Assembly (NCBI GenBank): GCA_030998225.1
Contig: JAPYXD010000715.1
Location: 3,348,001 to 3,412,000, forward strand
DNA from: Diplolepis rosae
Lineage: Eukaryota > Arthropoda > Insecta > Hymenoptera > Diplolepididae
Reading direction: 5' to 3'
DNA: 64,000 nucleotides
The position numbers were made by a program, and so were the translations under genes. This document shows positions 47,975 through 58,550 of this stretch, piece after piece. Position 1 is the first letter of the stretch. Each line of letters opens with the position of its first letter. The notes under the pieces were generated by a model that saw nothing but the letters and a program-made list of their open reading frames with translations, was not told the origin of the DNA and did not search any database.

Positions 47975-48360
47975 AAGAACTGGAAGCATTACTCGATAAA
48001 GATTGTTGCCAAACACAAGAAGAGCTCGCAGAATCTTTGGGAGTCACTCAAGCAGCCATTTCAAAACGTTTAAAAGCAGCCAGATACAATCAAAAGCAAG
48101 GAAATTGGGTTCCACATGAACTCAAGCCGAGAGACGTTGAAAGGCGGTTTTACATGTCCGAAATGCTGCTGGCACGCCACAAAAAGAAGTCATTTTTGCA
48201 TCGGATTGTTACTGGTGATGAAAAATGGATCCATTACGACAACCCCAAGCGCAAAATATCATATGTGAAACCCGGTCAACCAGCCAAATCAACAGCAAAG
48301 TCGAATATCCATGGCGCGAAGGTAATGCTCTGTATTTGGTGGGATCAGAAGGGTGTGCCG
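47975..48360 (+). mobile_element. Mariner central fragment
   Basis: Nearly identical to 36637-37020 of the larger mariner (same order: ELEALLDKDCCQTQ, GVTQAAISKRLKAARYNQKQ, VPHELKPRDVERR, TGDEKWIHYDN). It is open where the larger copy has a stop: KKKSFLHRIVTG. It ends abruptly at KVMLCIWWDQKGV, where R1-type sequence begins. Confidence 0.85.
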
Positions 48361-48850
48361 TCTGATCCCGGAGCTCGCCACCTAGCTGGATAGAAAGCAC
48401 GGTCAAGTCGGTTTTTACCTGGCGCAAGCGCTTTCGGGCCATGGTTGCTTTAATGCGTACCTGAAGCGCTTCAAGAAAAGAGACGATAAGTCGTGTCGCT
48501 ACTGCGGTTCCCTTGTGTAAAATGCAGAGCACACACTCTTTGTCTGTGCCAGGTGGGGCGCGGAAAGGGAATCTGTCGGTCGGGCAGTGGGCGCACAACT
48601 CACTCCTGACACGGTGGTCTCTCTCATGCTCCAGTCTGAACAGATATGGATGGTTATCGAGTCATTCGTCACCCTGGTGATGAAGACGAGGGAGCTTGAT
48701 GGGCGTGCAGAGCGCGGCAACAACGGGGGCCAGCAGAAATCGCATCAGGGCCCATACCCGCGGTCCTGCGTCTTGGACGAACTCTGCTGTCCGCGTCCAC
48801 CGGGGGAGGAATCTCCTTATTCCGTCCCAGGGAAGCAAATTAGTCTAAGA
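48361..48850 (+). pseudogene. R1-type LINE ORF2 C-terminus and 3' UTR fragment
   Basis: Reads KHGQVGFYLAQALSGHGCFN, then CRYCGSLV-stop-NAEHTLFVCARW (CCHC finger of R1-clade ORF2), then QIWMVIESFVTLVMKTRELD before the stop region. The 3' UTR from about 48740 (CCGCGGTCCTGCGTCTTGGA) matches the tail at 55290-55650. No poly-A at its end. Confidence 0.8.
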
Positions 48851-49439
48851 AACAGGGAATTTGTTAGGACATTATTTTTTTCAGAAAACGGACTGCACCA
48901 TCAGAAGAAAGGTTGTTCTTAGAGTAATTGTGTCATATTTTCAAGCGCCAGTTGTATAATATCGAGTTTTAGAAAGATAAGCTTTTATATTAATTTGACA
49001 CGTAAGCAGGGTGTTTGGTTCAGAAGCTTTTTCCTTTTTTATGAGACTTCTCAAAATTACTTCAATTGAGTTTTGGTGTGGTTTTCACGCTATTATTTCC
49101 CTAATAGGGTGTTAGAGTTCGGATTGCTCGAAGGTAAAGAAACTTCGAGGAATAAAAGTAACGTTTGCTCTATAATTTAAGTAGGAATTATTCGACTTTC
49201 ATACTTTGCGTGACTAGAATGACCTTGTATTGTAGGTCGCTGAATTCGTCTTAAAATCGGCAATAATGTCATCGAAAAAAATACATGGTTCAATTTAAAA
49301 AAGTGGAGTTGACCTTGGCGCAGCTTCAGCGCCTCCACCGATAAAAAAATAGGGTGATCGAGTATGACAGCCCTTTCGAACATTGAAAATTTTGTCTGAA
49401 ACATTTTTGGATATGATCAATAGTTTGAGTGCTATCGCT
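48851..49439. other. Unassigned
   Basis: No gene or repeat recognised. Confidence 0.35.
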
Positions 49440-50330
49440 CTCTAACACTTTATGTGCCTCACCCTGTATACAACCCACGCATTAAAATGTGTGCATATTC
49501 AAGTTAAGGGGGTATATCTAGCGTGACGGCCATAAAATTCAATAATTTTTTCTGACTATACAAATAAAGATATTAACGATTTCATTTTCTAAGTGTTTAG
49601 CTTCCATATCATTTTTAACTAAAAATATTACAAAATGGTGGAGTTATCCTGCTTCTCTTGGCAGTCCTTTTTTGCGGTAGTCAAGATATTTCTAAAAAAA
49701 GAAACGATCTGAAATAAAAACGAGTGATTGATTATCGTTTTAGAAGAGTTAAACTCGAGCTTAAGAGAAGGATTTTTTTTCTTTTTTTGTGGCAAACGGC
49801 AGGTGTTTGAATTTTTTTTGAGGTTTTTGGCCCTTTTCTTCGTTTTTTTTTATAAATAAAACGAAAACAAAATTTTGTTTTCGGAAAAGCTTCTCTTAAG
49901 CTGTAGAAAATACTTTTTTTACAAAAGACCTCCAAATATTAACACAATCGGTCAAGTGGTTCTCAAGAAATCTTGACGACCGTTTTCAAAATGAAGTTTC
50001 GAGATAAATGCGTTCAAAGTTGTAACACAGTTTTCGCTGCCGGGGGTATTGGAAAAGCGCATGTGGATAAAGATATACCCCCTTAATATAACAGGTTTTG
50101 AGATGCCAGTGTATACAACTCACGCATTAAAGTATGTGCGTCTTACGCTAATATACTAGGTTTTGAGATGCCTCTGTATAAAACTTCCGCGTTTAATTGT
50201 GTATGTCTTACGCTAATATTCTAGGTTTTGAGGTGCCTATGTATACAACTCACGTACTACACTTGAGCGTTACAGTTAATATAATAAGTTTTGAGATGCT
50301 TATGTATATAACTTACATTATTTCTCTGCT
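49440..50330. repeat. Tandem array of about 68-bp units, split by a MITE
   Basis: Units containing GTATACAACTCACGCATTAA and GGTTTTGAGATGCC variants occur near 49455, 50095, 50155, 50225 and 50285. The open frame at 50197-50379 is a by-product of the array. Confidence 0.7.
49508..50082. mobile_element. TTAA-flanked MITE
   Basis: TTAA at 49504-49507 and 50083-50086. Ends GGGGGTATATC and GATATACCCCC form an 11-bp inverted repeat. 575 bp, no transposase, inserted within the tandem array. Confidence 0.78.
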
Positions 50331-51169
50331 TAAGAAGGCTATGGAAAGAGTTTTGTCGTATAGTTCTCCTTCCTGGTAGCTGGATTACGGCATAATCCTG
50401 GCTGGAGTTAAGTAGTGCTAGTCAAATAGTACAGGAAGCGTATCAGACAATCCAACTTGCTTGCTAAAAACTGGTTATGGTCGTTTTCCGTAGATTTAAC
50501 TCTCAGAACACGACTTAATACGATGATACACATATTCAACGGCACTTAATGATTCACAGCTATCGGACTTGCGTCACTTAGGGACGTAACGGATCACACA
50601 TAGGTTATACTATCGGGATCAAAGTCCATTGATACTCGATGCGGTAGATCTTTCACTAGTCTTTCCAGATATGTAACTAACTATATATATGTTGACAATT
50701 CGGTGCAATTGTACTAAGGTATAATTGCACTGACTCATCCTTTTATTTTATACATTCAATATTAATCTTATTTCTATGGTTTTAATATACTGTTAATTTG
50801 GGTTATTCTGCAGATTCCCAATAATATGATTGATCTCTTTTCACTAATCGTCTGTTATTGGTTATCGCTGACTATTCCCAACGAGTAATAATTATTAATA
50901 ACCACCTATCGATCGCTGTCAACAATAATGAATATTTTTGAATTAGTGATATTACCCTCCATGGTTAATTCTTAGAAAGATTTGTATCGATCAGTCAGGG
51001 TATAAAATTATCATGAAACGAAAGACAGAATGTTGCGTTGTCAAGTGCGACGTTTAGTTGGCATGGGTACGCTAACCTCATCAGGCTTAAACTTTATTGA
51101 AAACACAGAAAACACTTGAAAAAAACACATCTTATGAAACCAATAACAAATAAATAATAAGAAAACAAA
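50331..51169. other. Unassigned flank of the Penelope-like element
   Basis: No gene seen. It may include untranslated or terminal-repeat sequence of the adjoining Penelope-like element. Confidence 0.35.
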
Positions 51170-51381
51170 CAATAATTACCATAATAAATTAGTTAAAATA
51201 ATTTATAAGTCACATATCGTTAATAATTAAAAGCTGCGTCCGTCATTATAATCAGTGTAAGACGAGCAAACAGAGTTTGTATAATAAAGGACTAGATCGA
51301 TGAGAGTTTATATTATAAGTTCTAACGAAGAAACTAACACAAATAATAACTGATGCGTAAGAAGTTTAAACCGAAATTCAA

Positions 51382-51895
51382 TCACGAATCTAATAATTTT
51401 ATTAATGGGAAGTAAATTCTATTTAAAGTAAATATGTCCTCCTTTTTGTTGATACTAAATTGGTTGCATTTTATATGAATTATCTCAGATGTTAACCTTT
51501 TTTTATAATCAGATTCGTAATCAATAATTTTTACATGTTCCCAATCAAACTCGTGATTTAATTCAGCCCGATGTTTAAATACAACAGATTCGCTATTTTT
51601 GTTGTTCTTATGTTCATTAATACGAGTTCCCTCACACAAGTTTTTAAATCACACAAGTTTTTAAATTGTCTTTAAACAAAACGATGTGTGAGAAGGTGTT
51701 TGGAGGGGAGTTAGATGTGACAGAGGAGACGCCGGATCCGTTCGAGACGGATAAATCTCAGGTACGGCAGTACCGGAACTGGCTACACCAGCGGAATCAA
51801 TAATTTTTACATGTTCCCAATCAAACTCGTGATTTAATTCAGCCCGATGTTTAAATACAACAGATTCGCTATTTTTGTTGTTCTTATGTTCATTA
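51382..51895 (-). pseudogene. GIY-YIG endonuclease, C-terminal part
   Basis: NEHKNNKNSESVVFKHRAEL with NHEFDWEHVKIID, then SEIIHIKCNQFSINKKEDIF and LNRIYFPLIKLL, as in Penelope-like GIY-YIG domains. The segment encoding the first part is present twice because of the 276-bp tandem duplication; the outer copy (51522-51630) is continuous with the C-terminus. Confidence 0.8.
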
Positions 51896-52073
51896 ATACG
51901 AGTTCCCTCACACAAGTTTTTAAATCACACAAGTTTTTAAATTGTCTTTAAACAAAACGATGTGTGAGAAGGTGTTTGGAGGGGAGTTAGATGTGACAGA
52001 GGAGACGCCGGATCCGTTCGAGACGGATAAATCTCAGGTACGGCAGTACCGGAACTGGCTACACCAGCGGAAT
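51522..52073. repeat. Perfect tandem duplication, 2 x 276 bp
   Basis: 51522-51797 and 51798-52073 look identical base for base. Each unit contains part of the Penelope-like endonuclease, the AATACGAGTTC duplication site and the first 170 or so bases of the ORF1-only element. An AAT lies at the junction. Confidence 0.9.
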
Positions 52074-53420
52074 GAGCAGCAGCTGGAGATCCTCTCGAAG
52101 GTGGAATCGGCCCTGGAGAAGATGGAGAACTTCTCCCTGTCCAAGAAGAACATGCACCTCCCTATCAGGGATGGTATACAGGAGATAAAGAAGCGAGTCG
52201 TGGACGAGGGGAGCCAAACCCTTCCACATCCGGCTGCGAGATCCACGCCGGACACACTCAAGCGGATCAGAGAGCCAACTGCGAGCCCGGAGGAGTCTGC
52301 AGTAAAGAAATCGGTGGAGAAGAGGCCTAAAGCCTCCAATAAAGAAGAGGAGTGGGTCGAGGTCTCCAAGAAGAAGGACCTCCGGAAAAGGGAAGTGAAG
52401 AAACCTTCCAAAACGCCGGAGAAACCTCGCCGTGCGCGTTCAGAGGCAGTGCTCATCAAACCGGCAGAGTGGATGAGCTACGCCTCAATTCTGCGCGAGC
52501 TTAAGAAGCGCATAAACCCTGACGAACTGGGCGCCACAGTCCAGGGAATCAGGGAGACGCGCTCCAAGGACCTGCTGGAGGAACTAAAATGTTCCACAAA
52601 AAGCAGAGGGACGCTAGACACTGCCTTCAAAGAGGCATTTGGATCTAGGGGGACGGTCCGTCATCTCATCCCCCGGATCGAGGTTGAGATCGCCGACCTG
52701 GATCCAAGCATTGGAGCCGGAGATGTCGAGGAGGCTGCGAAAGGTTTCTTCGAGCAAGACTCGGAGATAGAGCTCACGGTCTCCTTAACGAAGAGACCCT
52801 ACAGAGGAAACAGGAAGGCGTTTGTTTTATTAGAGGAGGCAAAAGCCTTGAAGCTTCTCAAGGCGGCCCACATCAAAATTGGGTGGGTAACCTGCAGGGT
52901 TCGCAGGAAGAAGGAGCTTAACCGGTGCTATCGCTGCCTTGGCTTTGGACACATAGCAGCAGACTGTCGTGGACCAGACCGAAGTAGGTGCTGCTGGAGA
53001 TGCGGCGAAAGGCATACCGCGGGGTCCTGCACAAGGCAACCGCGGTGCTACCTCTGTGCCGCAATGGAAGAAAAGCCCCGGAATGATCACATACCGGGGA
53101 CTATGCGTTGCGCGGCCTTCAGGGAGGCAGCCCCCAACAGGAAGCCTTAGGAAGGCCGCCATGGAGAAGAAATCTGGAGGTGCAAGTCCGGGAAAACGGA
53201 AGAAGAAGCAAGGAGGAAAGGCTAACATCGCCTTAAGATGGTCCCCACCCTGAAGTAATGCCTAACGGCGGTTCCGGGGTGGGATTCCACGGCCTAGAGA
53301 CAGGGGGGGAGTTTTAGTGGGTAGGGCTGCGCAAGCAGCAGAGTCCCACACACTATGGGGGTACGGAGTTCCCTTGACTGTGCATAAAGCATTTCTCCCT
53401 TCCTCAAAAAAAAAAAAAAA
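51906..53420 (+). mobile_element. Complete ORF1-only LINE derivative
   Basis: The 11-bp target duplication AATACGAGTTC lies at 51895-51905 and 53421-53431. A poly-A tail of about 15 bases ends at 53420. It contains a single intact gag-like ORF, then a 3' UTR of about 250 bp. ORF2 (endonuclease and RT) is entirely absent, and the element is not 5' truncated. It sits inside the GIY-YIG coding region of the Penelope-like element. Confidence 0.88.
51960..53150 (+). CDS. LINE ORF1 (gag-like) protein, intact
   Basis: 396 codons from ATG 51960 (MCEKVFGGELDVTEE). A coiled-coil-like region lies near residues 30-60, and a Lys/Glu-rich basic section spans about 100-165. The C-terminal third carries three zinc-knuckle-type clusters: CYRCLGFGHIAADC, CWRCGERHTAGSC and CYLCAAMEEKPRNDHIPGTM ending in a Cys. 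This is the ORF1 of I/R1/LOA-type LINEs, an RNA-binding protein that forms the ribonucleoprotein. It is free of stops although ORF2 is missing. The start is chosen at the first ATG; sequence upstream of it is open but lacks an ATG. Confidence 0.88.
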   Translation: MCEKVFGGELDVTEETPDPFETDKSQVRQYRNWLHQRNEQQLEILSKVESALEKMENFSLSKKNMHLPIRDGIQEIKKRVVDEGSQTLPHPAARSTPDTLKRIREPTASPEESAVKKSVEKRPKASNKEEEWVEVSKKKDLRKREVKKPSKTPEKPRRARSEAVLIKPAEWMSYASILRELKKRINPDELGATVQGIRETRSKDLLEELKCSTKSRGTLDTAFKEAFGSRGTVRHLIPRIEVEIADLDPSIGAGDVEEAAKGFFEQDSEIELTVSLTKRPYRGNRKAFVLLEEAKALKLLKAAHIKIGWVTCRVRRKKELNRCYRCLGFGHIAADCRGPDRSRCCWRCGERHTAGSCTRQPRCYLCAAMEEKPRNDHIPGTMRCAAFREAAPNRKP

Positions 53421-54340
53421 AATACGAGTTCTCAGAGATCTTTTCGTTTCACCTATATATATATGGAAGGACAGTTATTGTACTTGAAGCTATAAACAAT
53501 GTTAGTTTGTTGCCATTTTTCTGTAAAATCCTTTCTTAATTTGATAATTGACTTTCAACTTTTTTCCACTAATGGAATCGTAGAAATGTTATATTTTTTA
53601 CAAATTTTAGATAATGTTATAAAATTATTATTTGAAAAGGGAAGACAAACTGTTTTTCGGTATTTTTGTGGGTATAAGGAGTTATTTCTAATATTGGAAT
53701 TGTTAGAAGAGTGATATTTAATTTTATTTAAACGTATTTTTATGTTCTTATCAATGAAATTAATTGGATAATCATTGTTGATTACAAGTTGTTCAACTGT
53801 TTTTAAATTGGTATGACGAAAGGATTCATGGGACAACAAAATCGCTCTATCTATCAAGTTGTATACAATGTTTCTTTTCTGTTGTAGTGGATGATTTGAA
53901 AAGTAATTGATAAATCTACCAGATGCAATTGGCTTCTGAAACCAATTAGTAATAATATGGTTGTCGTTAGAGATGAGAGTCATATCTAAGAAATTGATTG
54001 AATTATTTTTTTGTAATTCGTGAGTAAACTGTAAATTTTGATAGGAGTTGAAAGTATTGATGATTAACTCAATATGTTTTTTATGGACACACAAAATGAA
54101 GGTTGAGCATTTTTGTATAGTAAGTAGATTGTTGTAAGCATACCGTGACATTGCCTTTATCTGCATTTGTAAAGATAATGTCCGGATTATTTTTTAAAAA
54201 AATTTTTGTGGTTTTTAATTTTTTGGAAAAAATTCTATCTTCATTAGAAATATGAGATTGTTTCTCCAGATTATTATTAATATTAATTAATTGTTATAAT
54301 TGATATATATATAAAATATAATTATTAATATTATTAATAT
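53421..54340 (-). pseudogene. Penelope-like RT remnant and GIY-YIG start
   Basis: The frame 54166-53555 reads ILCVHKKHIELIINTFNSYQ, NNSINFLDMTLISNDNHIIT, WFQKPIASGRFINYFSNHPL and NLIDRAILLSHESFRH, typical of the region following the catalytic box of Penelope-like RTs. A KADKGN-type motif just upstream is in a different frame, and the YVDD box between them is missing. Downstream, about 53540-53425 gives IVYSFKYNNCPSIYIGETKR, the GIY-YIG signature, which continues across the insertion to 51895. Confidence 0.8.
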
Positions 54341-54730
54341 TGGGAACATGTAAAAATTATTGATTACGAATCTGATTATAAAAAAAGATTTACATCTGAG
54401 ATGATTCATATAAAATGCAACCAATTTAGTATGAACAAAGAGGAGGACATATTTACTTTAAATAGAATTTACTTCCCATTATTAAAATTATTAGATTCGT
54501 GATTGAATTTCGGTTTAAACTTCTTACGCATCAGTTCTTATTTGTGTTAGTTTCTTCGTTAGAACTTATACTATAAACTCTCATCGATGTAGTCCTTTAG
54601 TATACAAACTCTGTTTGCTCGTCTTACACTGATTGTAATGACGGACGCAGCTTTTAATTATTAGCGATATGTGACTTTTATAAATTATTTTAACTAATTT
54701 ATTATGGTAATTATTGTTTTTTTTTCTTAT

Positions 54731-55278
54731 TATTTCAATAAATTTTCTGATTCGTGTTAATCTTAGTACTCCCTTCTTGAAGGTATAAGTAGATTACGAC
54801 TTTTTTGCAGCACTTGGAATTCATTTGGGTAGACTTAACTTTCGCTTTAAACTGTCGCCGAACTCGCGGTTAAAAATCTGGTAGGACTGGATTCTCTTCT
54901 CGTATACATTACACCGTGGAGTTGATTTCACTCAACTAAACTGGACTGTCTTCTGTTGAACCTTTCACTTTTTATAGGATTTTGAAATGTCAACTATGAC
55001 GAAGTTCATGCTCTGACGAGGTACATCCTCTTACAAGGAATACATGTGATGCTTATACGAGTATCCGTGATAAGTGTGTGTAGTAGGGCGAAAGTTTGAA
55101 TATGGTCATTGTATCCCCATGTTAAAATTAAGGGGGGGGGGGGGAGTGTCACTTGCTGTGGCCATTAATAATTATTTAAATAATAATCATTCGTAGCGAA
55201 ACCCTAAGTGGCTAGAGGAGATAAAAATATACGAATTAGGGAATCTCATCGGAATGTACTATGTATACAAACATTCAA
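54731..55278. other. Unassigned
   Basis: A run of 13 G lies at 55132-55144. No gene seen. Confidence 0.35.
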
Positions 55279-55289
55279 TCCCTACCGCC

Positions 55290-55650
55290 TATCGGGGCCT
55301 GCACCCGCGGTCCTGCGTCTTGGACGGACTCTGCTGTCCGCGTCGTTCGGGGGAGGAATCGCTTTATTCCTCCCCTGACTGGCGCGGCTAGTCGGTCTGC
55401 CTAACGGGCGTGTGGCCGCGGATGGGAGTCCCGGGCGAACGGATGACGGAAGAGTCGCACGCGACATTAAGCTGGAACCAACCGCCCGTGAAGTTTAAAG
55501 CCGAAAGGCGGTTCCGCGGGCGGTGTATTTGTTCGAGAGAGGGGGTTTTTTGGTTTTAACAGGTATGCCTAGCCCCGTCCTAGGAGAGTCCTGTACAACG
55601 TCTATAAAAGATTTCGCCATTTTTCCTCCTCACCAAAAAAAAAAAAAAAA
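55290..55650 (+). mobile_element. 5'-truncated R1-type LINE tail
   Basis: The 11-bp duplication TCCCTACCGCC lies at 55279-55289 and 55651-55661. A 16-base poly-A ends at 55650. The body matches the 3' UTR at 48740-48840 (CCGCGGTCCTGCGTCTTGGA, CTGCTGTCCGCGTC). It contains no ORF. The GC-rich frame on the opposite strand is chance. Confidence 0.88.
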
Positions 55651-55835
55651 TCCCTACCGCCGCAGTGAAAGAGTAAACTTAAAAGTCCATTGATCTGAGG
55701 AGAAGGAAAATGGGGGAGCCAGAGGAAAGGACTAATTATCCATATTACTAATTATATCAAAGGAAAGAATGAGTCATCGGGGGACAATTTACTAGAAAAA
55801 GGTCTATAAAAGGACCTGTTATTTGGCAAATCTTT

Positions 55836-55965
55836 AGTAACCTGCCGACTTACACCCACGCCGTTACTCTTCTCGAAAAGTAACCTGCCGACTTCCATCC
55901 ACGCCGTTACTCTGCTTGAGAAGTAACCTGCCAACTTCCATCCGACGTCGTCGCTCAACTCAAAC
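55836..55965. repeat. Minisatellite, three copies of about 43 bp
   Basis: AGTAACCTGCCGACTTCCAT variants start at 55836, 55879 and 55921, followed by CCACGCCGTTACTCT. The open frame 55752-55976 on the minus strand is an artefact of this repeat. Confidence 0.75.
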
Positions 55966-57002
55966 GAGTAAATCAAAATTTTCTCAAGTCTAATTGTTCA
56001 GTATTCTTCAATATTTGTAAGTTTAATTTTAATAACACTTACAATTTAAATTTTCCAAATAATTAAACTTCGTTTCCTAATTCTTTCCAAGCTGGTCACT
56101 TAAGGAGTCTCACGAGGATTTCTCAATTCATTTTATTATAAATTTAATAAATGTTAATCAAAAGTTCTGAATAATAGTTTTTATTGTTGATTATCCTCGT
56201 GTAACTTTTGATTTTAAAAATCTCTTATATGTTTTCACCGATGTAAAGCAAGGAAACATGATTATAATTTATATATGTAAGTAACTAGGGCGTTATACAA
56301 TCATGCAGTTTCTATTGATATGCTTCACCACAAACTCGAATTGCGGTACAATGTGAATTCTCTTTAATGATAGTTACTTCGATCAATCGAATCAAAGCTT
56401 CGAATTACACTGGTCAACAAAATGTGACCAATGTATTCATGGAATGAAATATATCATTTCCAAAGTAGTTTTCTGTGCTAAATCCAAATCTGGCCTTTGT
56501 ATTTTCAGAACACGTCAGGTTTTGGACATTTTCTTAGTTAAAATTTTAAAGAAAAAACCACAAATCGCGTGATAAAAAGGTGTAAAAAATTTTTAAACGG
56601 AAAGCATTACATGATTTCGATGCGTTTTTTACTGCAAAATCCATTGATTGTTTTGTTTTTTCGATATCGTATACAGTTACTAAGATAATTTTTAAAAACT
56701 ATTAAAAAACACGAAAAAAATGATTCTACAAAAAAAGTTGTATTGAACTAAATATTATTTATTTTTAGACCACTGCCTGCCATTTTCTTATTTTTTTGAG
56801 GCAGGAAAAATTTCTAAAAAGTTTATAGTTTCAGCTGTAACTGTTCGAAAGATACATGGCAGAGCAGCTGTCTCTTTCTATAGTGTTACCAATTTGATGG
56901 CTTACAAGTACCCATCGTTCATGCCACAAATATAAAAAAGTTTTATGCTGTTCTGAAATTGTTACTTGACAAAATAAATTACATTGTATATTTGGTGTTA
57001 CC
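55966..57002. other. Unassigned
   Basis: ACACTGGTCAACAAAATGTG near 56409 resembles a DNA-transposon terminus but has no visible partner. No gene seen. Confidence 0.35.
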
Positions 57003-57473
57003 GGTATTTATATTTTCAGAGGACATAAGTGGCCTTTCCGGTGTTCTATAGATGTTTATTAAAAAGACGCCGACGTTTCGACTAAAGTTTTAGTCCTTAT
57101 CAATTATTGAATACACAAGAATTTTATATATAAGACATTATATTTAACATGGAATTTAAAGATTTTTAAATACAAGTATTACTGTTACCTCTACTGTTTT
57201 CATGTTCTCTGATGTGGGGAAAAAATGATTGGAATTTTATCCGCGGTATGTTTTTCTCTTTTATTAAATTTACTTACTAAATAACTGTATCACTCTTAAA
57301 TATTATTTGCTTATAATTTGTACATTTCAGTTTAGTCATGGAAACATTAATGTAAATTAATTCCCTTGTAGTCTTGATAAGGACGAAAACTTTGATCGAA
57401 ACGTCGACGACTTGTCAATAAACATCTATACAGCACCGGAAAGGCCACTTATGTCTTCTTAAAATATAAATTA
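57003..57473. repeat. Foldback repeat adjoining the LTR element
   Basis: Arms of about 105 bp: the left (57003-57110) includes ACATAAGTGGCCTTTCCGGT and ATAGATGTTTATT and ends GTCCTTATCAA. The right (57368-57473) is its reverse complement with few mismatches. A spacer of about 260 bp separates them. The GACGTTTCGA motif is common to arthropod foldback and Penelope-associated repeats. Confidence 0.8.
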
Positions 57474-57688
57474 CTGAAATATTTCAACCTTTTCGATCAT
57501 AAATTTTGATCCAAAATAGGGCAAAATTGCTGCTCAAAATTTTAGTAAATTAAGGTAATTAAAAATTGCCGATTTGAAATATAATCTCGAACTCAGAGAG
57601 CGAGACTTTTGACCTAATCAAAAGAAAAATAGATTTATAAATGTTTGAAAATCGATAAATTAATGATCGAAAAGGTCGAAATGTTTCA
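57474..57688 (+). repeat. 5' LTR
   Basis: TG...CA ended. The core 57507-57688 matches 62807-62988. Its first 32 bases are, at 29 positions, the reverse complement of its last 32 (TGAAATATTTCAACC against GGTCGAAATGTTTCA); this is not so in the 3' LTR. Confidence 0.78.
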
Positions 57689-57690
57689 AC

Positions 57691-57708
57691 TGGCGCCCAA
57701 CGTGGGGC
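57691..57708 (+). promoter_or_regulatory. Primer binding site, tRNA-Lys type
   Basis: TGGCGCCCAACGTGGGGC starts two bases after the LTR. It is complementary to the 3' end of tRNA-Lys1,2 as known from retroviral primer sites. Confidence 0.85.
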
Positions 57709-58550
57709 CCGAAGGTTATTGAATTTGGAAATTTCGCGAAAATACAATCATTTCGTGTTTAAATAGAATACGTGATGTTATACCGGGTGGTCATTCCTAG
57801 CATGATCGTGACGTTTTGTCTGGTATTCCTGGTGAAATTGTCATAGTTTTGAGTACAAAATAATTTGCCACTGGGTGCATGAATTTTATTTCAGTATAAA
57901 ATATATTATTAAGGTGAAGGAAATAGATTCACCTCTGAATCCTAGATCGTCAACAGTCAAATGTCAGTTTGACGTCACTCAGCTGACTTTGACGTTTGAC
58001 GTTGTGTGCTGGCACGTGTAGCCAGCGAGTGAGTGCGAAGGTGAATGCCCTGCGTGGTAAATAAAGAGACGAATAGATCTCAACTTAGGCTAGCGAAGAG
58101 CTCGAAATAATATTTCAAATTATGAAATTATATTTCTGTTGATTTTAAAATAAATTCCTTGTTACAGATTAAAGAAAATCTGACAAGGAATAAAAATTTA
58201 AATTAATAGTTTTTCTTTTGATCACCATTAGTTAATTATTCATGTTTAATGGTCATGAATATTATTTTTTTTTATAATTTATCATTTTAAATCAAATTCA
58301 GAATTGATTTCAATTAATTCTGATTTTTGAAATGAGAATTATATTTTCATTTTATTTATGAATTTTTTTTTGAGTGTTGATTTATTTTTTTTTTAAATTA
58401 TGTCAATGTTAGATGTGTTGTGCAAAACCAGGATGACACGTCAACACTGTATAAAAATTTTTTTTATGCTTATTATGGTAAATTATTATAATTAACAATT
58501 TGGCAACCGATTTTAGGTTTTTTTCTTCTCTTTAATTTATTAAACTCAAA

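Larger units (their letters stand above)
51170..54730 (-). mobile_element. Penelope-like element with inverted ends
   Basis: The minus strand carries a Penelope-like reverse transcriptase remnant and a GIY-YIG endonuclease. The 3' end at about 51170-51545 is repeated in opposite orientation at about 54337-54730, over 90% identical by eye, so the element is bracketed by inverted copies of its own tail. Inverted or partial tandem ends are known for this group. It is interrupted by an ORF1-only LINE derivative (51906-53420) and a tandem duplication. Confidence 0.8.

Noticed and set aside
49440..50330. CRISPR array
   Set aside because: Repeats are contiguous diverged tandem units without unique spacers, in a eukaryotic genome.
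55752..55976. 74-codon minus frame
   Set aside because: It translates a 43-bp minisatellite.
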